Assembly (NCBI GenBank): GCA_001577635.1
Contig: LSBP01000032.1
Span: 1-35,125, forward strand
From: Halomonadaceae bacterium T82-2
GTDB taxonomy: Bacteria; Pseudomonadota; Gammaproteobacteria; Pseudomonadales; Halomonadaceae
DNA: 35,125 bases
Direction: 5' to 3'
Shown here one piece after another: positions 26,398 to 32,132 of this stretch. Every line of letters begins with the position of its first letter. Positions within the stretch are counted from its first letter, which is position 1. The notes beneath the pieces are model-generated. The model worked only from the letters and a program-made list of their open reading frames with translations, was not told where the DNA came from and did no database searches. The translations under genes were made by a program, and so were the position numbers.

Positions 26398-27207
26398 ATG
26401 CGTATTCTCACTCACGACCAACTGCATCGTACCGCCCCTGCCATCTTCGCCCAGGAGCCGGATTCTGCTGTCTCCGAGCGCTACGGCTTCGTGCCCACCA
26501 TCAATGTGGTCGATGCCCTGCAACGCGAGGGCTGGTATCCGGTACGCGCTCAGCAGACCCATGTCCGCCAGATGGAGCGCCGCGAGGTCGCCCGCCACCT
26601 GATCCGCTTCCGCCAGGACCCCGATCGCCAGATCACCGTGGGCGACAGTGTCACCGAACTGGTGCTGACCAACAGCCACGACCGCAGTGCCGCATTCCAG
26701 CTCGACCTGGGGCTGTTCCGGCTGGTGTGCCTCAACGGCATGGTCACCCCGGTAGGTGACGTGGGCGGTATCCGCGTGCGTCACGGCAAGCACGTCGTTG
26801 ACGAGATCCTCGACGGCTCGATCCAGCTCAGTCATCAGGTGCCGCGCATCGCCGAGGGCGTCGAGGCCTTCCAGTCCACCCTGGTCAGTCAGAGCGAGGC
26901 TCAGCTGTTCGCCGAGGCCGCGCTGTCGCTGCGCTACGGCGACGACTGGCAGGCCACCAGCCCCGTGCAGCCGGGCGACATCCTCGAAGCTCGTCGCTCG
27001 GAAGATGCCAACGGCAGCCTGTGGAGCGTGTTCAACCGCACCCAGGAAAACCTCTTCAAGGGCGGCTTGCGGGGCCGCTCCCGTTCGGGCCGGGCCACCC
27101 GTACCCGGCCCATCCACAGCGTCACCGAGGACGTGCGCCTCAACCGCGCGCTGTGGACGCTCACCGAGCACTTCGCCGCGCTCAAGCAGGGCGAGATCGC
27201 CGCCTGA
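26398..27207 (+). CDS. DUF932 (DUF945-like) mobile-element protein
   Basis: This 269-residue protein has family features: SERYGFVPTINVVDALQREGWYP near residues 26-48, QTHVRQMERREVARHLIRF, and LDLGLFRLVCLNGMV near 100-115. A positively charged segment (LRGRSRSGRATRTR) lies near 225. The DUF932 family is common on plasmids and integrative elements beside YqaJ and RadC; its activity is unknown. AAGGAG precedes ATG 26398. A leader element stands before the gene. The next gene, radC, follows after 33 bases, so the two are probably co-transcribed. Confidence 0.82.
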   Translation: MRILTHDQLHRTAPAIFAQEPDSAVSERYGFVPTINVVDALQREGWYPVRAQQTHVRQMERREVARHLIRFRQDPDRQITVGDSVTELVLTNSHDRSAAFQLDLGLFRLVCLNGMVTPVGDVGGIRVRHGKHVVDEILDGSIQLSHQVPRIAEGVEAFQSTLVSQSEAQLFAEAALSLRYGDDWQATSPVQPGDILEARRSEDANGSLWSVFNRTQENLFKGGLRGRSRSGRATRTRPIHSVTEDVRLNRALWTLTEHFAALKQGEIAA

Positions 27208-27240
27208 CTCCCACGACCCATCATGACAAGGAGATCCCGT

Positions 27241-27768
27241 ATGACTCTCGCGACTACTCACGTTTCTGACGCGGGCTTCCCCTGGCTGATGGCCGGGGAG
27301 CAGCCCGGCACCTACCGCGTCACGGGCGACGTCACCGACGCCCAGCTGCTGCACCTGGCCAAGCTGATCGCCCGCAAGCGGCTCAGCAAGGGCACCCAAC
27401 TCGGGCGTCCCGACGAGGTCCATCGCTGCCTGCAGACCCTGATGCTCGACTACCCGCACGAAGTCTTCGGCATCCTCTGCCTGGACACCCGGCACCGGCT
27501 GATCGCCTTCGATGAGCTGTTTCGCGGCACCCTCGATGCCGCCTGCGTCTATCCCCGCGAGGTGATCAAGCACGCCATCGACCACAACGCCGCTGCCGTG
27601 ATCCTGGTCCACAACCACCCCAGTGGCGATCCCGAGCCCAGCGATGCCGACCGGCGCATCACCCAGCGGCTTCAGGAGGCCCTGGGTCTGGTGGACATCC
27701 GTGTGCTGGACCATGTGGTGGTCGGTCACGAGGGCTATGTGTCGTTCGCCGAACGTGGGTGGCTGTAG
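27241..27768 (+). CDS. radC: Short RadC / JAMM-domain protein
   Basis: This 175-residue protein is the JAB/JAMM half of RadC. The metal motif H124-x-H126-x7-S134-x2-D137 (VHNHPSGDPEPSDAD) is intact and GILCLDTRHRLIAFDELFRGT is typical. The N-terminal HhH domain of chromosomal RadC (about 220 residues) is missing, as usual on mobile elements. Such proteins occur in anti-restriction and recombination loci; the true substrate is unknown. AAGGAGA lies 5 bases before ATG 27241. It is last in the recombination group. Confidence 0.9.
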   Translation: MTLATTHVSDAGFPWLMAGEQPGTYRVTGDVTDAQLLHLAKLIARKRLSKGTQLGRPDEVHRCLQTLMLDYPHEVFGILCLDTRHRLIAFDELFRGTLDAACVYPREVIKHAIDHNAAAVILVHNHPSGDPEPSDADRRITQRLQEALGLVDIRVLDHVVVGHEGYVSFAERGWL

Positions 27769-27834
27769 GGTCATCCGCATCGCTCGCGGCACTCGCCGCC
27801 ACCCACCTGGGCGGCTGGCCCGCTCACCTCCCGT

Positions 27835-27896
27835 CCCACCTCACGGCTGCCTGGCTCGGCGCCGTGGGGTGGGGTGTCGAGAGAGCGTATTTTTTT
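27835..27896 (+). terminator. Probable terminator after radC
   Basis: cccacctcacggc pairs with gccgtggggtggg (12 of 13, one G-T), followed after 16 bases by seven T. The separation of stem and T-run is longer than normal, so termination is likely but not certain. Confidence 0.45.
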
Positions 27897-27943
27897 GATG
27901 TAGTGGGCAAATAGCTTGAAGGGGAAGCCGTGGGTGATAGCGC

Positions 27944-27971
27944 TTGACAAATGGTGCCGTGGTAGAATATT
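27944..27971 (+). promoter_or_regulatory. Candidate promoter of the Rpn gene
   Basis: A perfect TTGACA (27944-27949) is followed after 16 bases by aatatt. An extended -10 form TG-g-TAGAAT (27960-27968) also stands there but only 13 bases from TTGACA. The start codon follows at 27993 with ataggag as ribosome-binding site. Confidence 0.45.
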
Positions 27972-27992
27972 GCCCTGACGATAGGAGTTTCC

Positions 27993-28862
27993 ATGAGCGA
28001 GCTACTCGATCCCACCAACGACTACGTGTTCAAGCGGTTGTTTGCTGAAGCCCCGGATCTGCTGGTCGATCTGATCAACGATTTGCGCCCGGACCTGCCC
28101 GACATCGCTTCGGTGGAGATTCTCAATCCCAACATCGAGCCGAACGAGCTGACCGGCAAGTACATCATCCTGGACGTGCTGGCCCGTGATGGCGACGGCC
28201 ATTGCTACAATGTCGAGGTGCAGGTACGCCGCTACGGTGCCTGGCACAAGCGGGGATTGTTTTATCTGGCCCGCACGCTGGGGACTCAGCTGAGCGGGGG
28301 CGAGGACTATCAGGAGCTGCGTGCCTCGGTGGGATTGCACCTGCTGGACTTCGATCTGTTCACAGGGACGGAGGCCGAGCGTGAGCAAGCGGTCTGGCGC
28401 TTCGAGATGCGCGACGAACGCCAGCCCGATATCTCGCTGGGGAACATCCTGCAGATGAACCTGATCGAACTCAACAAGGCGGATCGCCTGGGCTTGCCGG
28501 AAGGCCCGCTACGCGCCTGGATCACCTTCTTCAAGCACTGGCAGGAGGAACTCACCATGGCCAATGTTGCCCATGAACCGGTCAAGAAGGCGATGAGCCG
28601 TATCCGCGAGCTCAGCGCTGATGAAGAGACCCGCCGCCTGGCCTTCGTTCGGGAGCGGGCGCTGCGGGATGAAGTGTCTCTGCTGAATGATGCACGGCGA
28701 GAAGGCGAGGCCCATTTGTTTGCCAAGCTCGTTAAAATGAAGTTTGGAGAATTGCCAGAGTGGGCGCAGCATCGTCTGGAACAGGCAAACAGCGACCAAA
28801 TAAATGAATGGTCTGCGAAAATTTTGATAGCCAATTCTATCGATGAACTTTTCAAGCACTGA
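27993..28862 (+). CDS. Rpn family recombination-promoting nuclease (full length)
   Basis: This 289-residue protein begins with LLDPTNDYVFKRLF, as in the Rpn/PD-(D/E)XK nuclease-transposase family. The active site is D61 with E75-x-Q77 (NVEVQV). Family proteins (RpnA-E of E. coli) cut DNA, promote recA-independent recombination and have been linked to phage defence. After the nuclease domain (to about residue 180) the C-terminal part contains IRELSADEETRRLAFVRERA and a DUF4351-like end (FGELPEWAQHRLEQA). ATAGGAG precedes ATG 27993. Within it, AGGAGG and an in-frame ATG (28557) define a probable small C-terminal product. It is followed by more copies of Rpn 3' ends. Confidence 0.92.
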   Translation: MSELLDPTNDYVFKRLFAEAPDLLVDLINDLRPDLPDIASVEILNPNIEPNELTGKYIILDVLARDGDGHCYNVEVQVRRYGAWHKRGLFYLARTLGTQLSGGEDYQELRASVGLHLLDFDLFTGTEAEREQAVWRFEMRDERQPDISLGNILQMNLIELNKADRLGLPEGPLRAWITFFKHWQEELTMANVAHEPVKKAMSRIRELSADEETRRLAFVRERALRDEVSLLNDARREGEAHLFAKLVKMKFGELPEWAQHRLEQANSDQINEWSAKILIANSIDELFKH

Positions 28863-29159
28863 GGTGGCCAGGGAAGCGATGAGCCGTACCCGCGAGCTCA
28901 GCGCCGATGAAGAGACCCGCCGCCTGGCCTTCGTTCGGGAGCGGGCGCTGCGGGATGAAGTGTCTCTGCTGAACGACGCGAAGCGTGAAGGAGAGATGAC
29001 AGGTGAACGTCGTGTTCTGCAGCGTCTACTGAGCAGGCGCTTCGGTGAATTGCCCGGTTGGATAGGTGAAATGCTAGAGGCAGCGGACACCAAGCGGTTG
29101 GAAGCATGGACAGATGAAATACTGACTGTCGATACCCTTGATGAGCTGTTCAAGCACTG
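28530..29159 (+). repeat. Cassette repeat: 11-bp sites and a 120-bp near-identical segment
   Basis: ttcaagcactg occurs at 28530-28540, 28851-28861 and 29149-29159, each time in the frame that reads Phe-Lys-His, then Trp in the first and stop in the other two. Between the sites, 28590-28709 is nearly identical to 28876-28995, while the 3' parts have diverged. The pattern is that of a tandem cassette duplication. Confidence 0.85.
28557..28862 (+). CDS. Internal in-frame small protein of the Rpn gene, RpnS-like antitoxin candidate
   Basis: An internal ribosome-binding site AGGAGG (28543-28548) lies 8 bases before ATG 28557, in the Rpn frame. This is better than the ribosome-binding site of the full-length gene. 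It would give a 101-residue protein equal to the Rpn C-terminus (MANVAHEPVKK to the end). Published work on E. coli Rpn genes showed that such intragenic C-terminal products bind and inhibit the full-length toxic nuclease. That this one does is inference from position and signal strength. Confidence 0.65.
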   Translation: MANVAHEPVKKAMSRIRELSADEETRRLAFVRERALRDEVSLLNDARREGEAHLFAKLVKMKFGELPEWAQHRLEQANSDQINEWSAKILIANSIDELFKH

Positions 29160-29160
29160 A
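28843..29160 (+). CDS. Free-standing Rpn C-terminal protein (second copy)
   Basis: This protein of 105 residues equals the C-terminal product of the preceding Rpn gene: AMSR.RELSADEETRRLAFVRERALRDEVSLLNDA is shared with only a few changes, then a divergent DUF4351-like end (RRFGELPGWIGEMLEAA) closes with DELFKH. It has no nuclease domain. It overlaps the upstream gene by 20 bases, so it may be translated by coupling; ATG 28843 lies exactly one repeat period (286 bases) from the internal ATG 28557. GTG 28864 and ATG 28879 are alternatives. It may be an extra antitoxin or a spare C-terminus. Confidence 0.65.
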   Translation: MNFSSTEVAREAMSRTRELSADEETRRLAFVRERALRDEVSLLNDAKREGEMTGERRVLQRLLSRRFGELPGWIGEMLEAADTKRLEAWTDEILTVDTLDELFKH

Positions 29161-29240
29161 CGTGGCGCGTCACTAGGGGGCATTGCTTCCACTGTAGACT
29201 CGTACCTATGCCGATGCGGCAGGGCATCGTCACGGGTTGA

Positions 29241-29522
29241 GTGCTTAAAGCCACTACACACTGGATACTGCGACACCTGCAGCGGCTCGGTGCCGAGGTC
29301 AATCTGGAGCAGCTCAACAGTTTGGTGGAGGACAAAGACATGTTGGCAGAGAATCTGGAGAATTGGGCACAGAAAGAGCGAGCTGAGGGTCGTGTGGAAA
29401 CTCAGCGTGAAACGGCTCATAACCTGATTATGCGGACAGAGATGGATGACCAGATGATCTCAGAGATCACTGGGTTTCCCATTCAGGATGTTTCCCGACT
29501 CCGGCGAGAGTCGCAGCACTGA
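29241..29522 (+). pseudogene. 3' fragment of another Rpn-family gene
   Basis: This open frame of 93 codons (GTG start) matches only the C-terminal end of Rpn/YhgA-like proteins: LQRLGAEVNLEQLNSLVEDKDMLAENLENWA, then NLIMRTEMDDQMISEITGFPI. A stop at 29238 cuts it from any nuclease domain. It is of a different Rpn subtype from the gene at 27993. It could be a remnant or an expressed small protein. Confidence 0.6.
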
Positions 29523-29537
29523 GGCAGCCATACCTAC

Positions 29538-29642
29538 ATGTTGGCAGAAAACTTAGAGAACTGGGCGAAGAAGGAGCGCCAAGAAGGTGAGCAGGTGGGG
29601 GTTGAAAAGACCAAGCGCGCGACCGCTCAAAACCTGACCTGA
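29538..29642 (+). pseudogene. Rpn 3' fragment cut by the IS element
   Basis: The frame opens with MLAENLENWAKKERQEGE, nearly the same as part of the preceding fragment, and runs to TAQNLT, where the left end of the IS supplies a TGA stop (29640-29642). The expected continuation (MDDQMI...) is absent on both sides of the IS. Confidence 0.7.
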
Positions 29643-30664
29643 TTACGTATATGGCTCAGCCAGCTTCAGGAGCCGGTAAGGCATCGGCGGTGTTCTCGCC
29701 GCCACCGTCAGAAAGCGCGGGATCATGGCCGTGAGGTCATAGCGCCGATTGAAGCGGTACTCGAACTCAGCCAAGTAGCGCGGCACATGTTGGCCACGAA
29801 TGGCATGGTAGCTGCCGGTGATGGCGTTCTTGACGTTGCCCAGCACGGTGTTGACCCAATTGAAGGCGGGGATCTGTGCGCTGGCACGGCCACCGCCAGT
29901 AATGAAGCGCTCATGGGTGTAGACCGGCGACTCGAAGGCCCGGAAACACCCCAGGCCATCGCTGACCACCCGACTGCCGGGCGCGATGGCGACCTGGGCA
30001 TAGCGGCGCACCTCGGCGCGGGTAAAACCGCTCACGCGACGCAGCTGGACGCGCAGAGGATGGCCATCGTCATCGGTCTGCACCGCGGCGACGAACGGGA
30101 ACTTGTGCTCAGCGCCGCGCCCGCGCTTTCCCGGCCGTTCGCCGCCCAGGTAGGCATCATCGATCTCGATGCGTCCGGTGAGCGTCTCTCCCTGGTTGCG
30201 CTCATACATGACCTGCAAGAGCTTGTGCTTGAGCTTCCAGGCGGTGTTGTAGCTGACGCCGAGCTCGCGGGACAGCTGCAGCGCTGAGAGACCATTCTTG
30301 CGTTGGGTCAGCAGGTAGATGGCCAGAAACCAAGTGGTGAGCGGCAGATGCGTGGCGTGGAAGATGGTCCCGGCAGTCAGCGAGGTCTGGTGATGGCAGT
30401 GATGGCACTGGTACAGCCCGCGCGCAAGCTGGCAGCCGGTGGTGTTGCCGCAGTCGGGACACACGAATCCCTTGGGCCAGCGATGCTGGAAGAGGGCCGA
30501 CCGGCACTGCGCTTCGGTGCCGTACTGGTCGAGAAACGCCGGCAACGACAGGCCGGACTGGAACTGGATGAGGTTGCGAGCCATGGCACTAACTCCTTGA
30601 CCGTCCATATGATTCCAGTATAGGCCCGGGCCGACGTGGTAGCTGATCAACATGCGTAATCAGG
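29638..30664 (-). mobile_element. IS1595-family insertion sequence (about 1027 bp)
   Basis: The ends are imperfect inverted repeats of about 24 bp: cctgattacgtat at the left and, read inward on the other strand, cctgattacgcat at the right (first 10 bases identical, about 19 of 24 overall). One transposase gene fills the element. Flanks aaacctga (left) and aacccttt (right) are not an 8-bp target duplication, which suggests a rearrangement after insertion. Confidence 0.82.
29643..30584 (-). CDS. IS1595-family transposase (ISXO2-like)
   Basis: This transposase of 313 residues begins with a zinc ribbon (CPDCGNTTGC...YQCHHC), followed by an HTH-like segment (LSALQLSRELGVSYNTAWKLKHKLL). The ISXO2-like DDE-type domain has IEIDDAYLGGERPGK (Asp near 142), VVSDGLGCF (Asp near 209) and NWVNTVLGNVKNAITGSYH. 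It cuts and joins the IS ends. The open frame reaches 30653; ATG 30584 is chosen since AAGGAG lies just before it. The frame is intact, so the element may still move. Confidence 0.92.
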   Translation of the reverse strand: MARNLIQFQSGLSLPAFLDQYGTEAQCRSALFQHRWPKGFVCPDCGNTTGCQLARGLYQCHHCHHQTSLTAGTIFHATHLPLTTWFLAIYLLTQRKNGLSALQLSRELGVSYNTAWKLKHKLLQVMYERNQGETLTGRIEIDDAYLGGERPGKRGRGAEHKFPFVAAVQTDDDGHPLRVQLRRVSGFTRAEVRRYAQVAIAPGSRVVSDGLGCFRAFESPVYTHERFITGGGRASAQIPAFNWVNTVLGNVKNAITGSYHAIRGQHVPRYLAEFEYRFNRRYDLTAMIPRFLTVAARTPPMPYRLLKLAEPYT

Positions 30665-30698
30665 AACCCTTTTATCAGGGTGTCAGCAAGGAACGATC

Positions 30699-32132
30699 AT
30701 GCCTTTCCAGTTCGATGCCGAGTTTTATCTGGCGCAGAATCCCGACGTGGCCGCGGCGATCGACGCCGGTAGCGTCGAAAGTGCCGAGTGGCATTACGTG
30801 AACTACGGCGCCGCCGAGGGCCGCGACCCCAACGCCGTGTTCGACACCAGCGCCTACCTGGCCGCCAACCCGGATGTCGCCGATGCCGTCGAGAAGGGCA
30901 TCATCGACCCGCTGACGCACTTCCTGCAGTACGGCGCCGCCGAGGGCCGCGCGCCCAACGCCGAGTACCAGGCCATCGCCGAAGGCTTCGACGAGCAGGC
31001 GTATCTCGACGCCAACCCGGACGTCGCCGCCGCCGTCGACAACGGCAGCCTCGCCACCGGCTACCAGCATTGGGTGCTCTACGGCGAGTACGAAGAAGCG
31101 CGCGCCCCGGCCACCTACAACGACGGCACCGCCGTCACCGAGATCACCCAGCCGATCATCGGCAACGCCACCGAGCTGACCACCGATGTCGACACCCTGA
31201 CCGGCACCGCCGGCAGCGACACCTTCAGCGGCGTGGCCTCCGCGCTGTCCTCCGCGCGCACCCTGAACGCCGGCGACAGCATCGACGGCGGCGACGGCAA
31301 CGACACCCTGAACGTGACCCTGGACAGCGGCTTCGGCGGCTTCAGTGGTGACGGCGGCGTGCAGAACGTCGAGACCGTCGCCGTCAGCAACGACGGCTCC
31401 ATCGCCCGCACCTTCAACGCCACCGGCGTGGACGGCGTGCAGCAGTACAGCCTGAACGGCAACGTCAACCTGGCCGGCCTGAGCGCCGCCGACGTCAGCG
31501 TGGCGCTGGCCGACAAGGCCAAGGGCACCACCGACATCAAGTTCACCGCCGACGCCGTCAAGGGCGCCAGCGACAGTCTCGGCCTGCAACTCGACAACGT
31601 CGGCACCGCCGACGACCCGGCCACCGACGCCAGCGAGCGGGAGGCGGTCGCCGTCACCGCCAACGGCATCGAGTCGCTGAGCGTGGCCGCCGAAGGCACC
31701 AACGTCGTCGACCTGAGCGGCATCGCCGCCGCCGACCTCACCGCCAGCGGCACCGGCAGCCTGGATGTCGACAAGGTTGGCACCAAGCTGGCCGGCGTCG
31801 ACGCCGCCGCCGTGGAAGGCGACGTGGCCCTGAACCTGACCAACGCCGACCAGATCAAGAGCGTTACCACCGGCGCCGGTGACGACACCGTCACCGCCGA
31901 TACCGGCAGCCTGGCCGCCAACGCCATGATCGACGGCGGCGACGGCGACAACACCCTGGCGCTTGCCGGCAGCGGCGCCACCCAGTACCAGCTGGCCAAC
32001 ATCCAGACCCTCGCGCTGGGCGACGTTTCCGGCGGCCTGACGGTCTCCGCCCGCGACGTCAGCGGCCTGGAACGCGTCGCCCTGGGTGACAGGGCGACGC
32101 CGTGCTGGCCAAGCTGGGCAACCAGGACCTGA
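30699..32132 (+). CDS. S-layer-like RTX surface protein slp2, N-terminal part up to a frameshift
   Basis: This first part covers 477 codons and opens with three clear modules FD..YL.xNPDVAAAV...HY..YG..EGR (near residues 5, 48 and 97). Thr/Ala/Asp-rich beta sequence and RTX-like repeats (GDGNDTLNV, GAGDDTVTA, GDGDNTLAL) follow. AAGGA precedes ATG 30699. Near 32091-32096 (agggcgacg) one base, probably one G, is missing and the frame runs off in RATPCWPSW. Restoring it joins this to the next frame for about 1307 residues. It is GC-rich throughout, unlike slp1. The IS end lies only 34 bases upstream, so the native promoter is probably gone. Confidence 0.82.
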   Translation: MPFQFDAEFYLAQNPDVAAAIDAGSVESAEWHYVNYGAAEGRDPNAVFDTSAYLAANPDVADAVEKGIIDPLTHFLQYGAAEGRAPNAEYQAIAEGFDEQAYLDANPDVAAAVDNGSLATGYQHWVLYGEYEEARAPATYNDGTAVTEITQPIIGNATELTTDVDTLTGTAGSDTFSGVASALSSARTLNAGDSIDGGDGNDTLNVTLDSGFGGFSGDGGVQNVETVAVSNDGSIARTFNATGVDGVQQYSLNGNVNLAGLSAADVSVALADKAKGTTDIKFTADAVKGASDSLGLQLDNVGTADDPATDASEREAVAVTANGIESLSVAAEGTNVVDLSGIAAADLTASGTGSLDVDKVGTKLAGVDAAAVEGDVALNLTNADQIKSVTTGAGDDTVTADTGSLAANAMIDGGDGDNTLALAGSGATQYQLANIQTLALGDVSGGLTVSARDVSGLERVALGDRATPCWPSWATRT

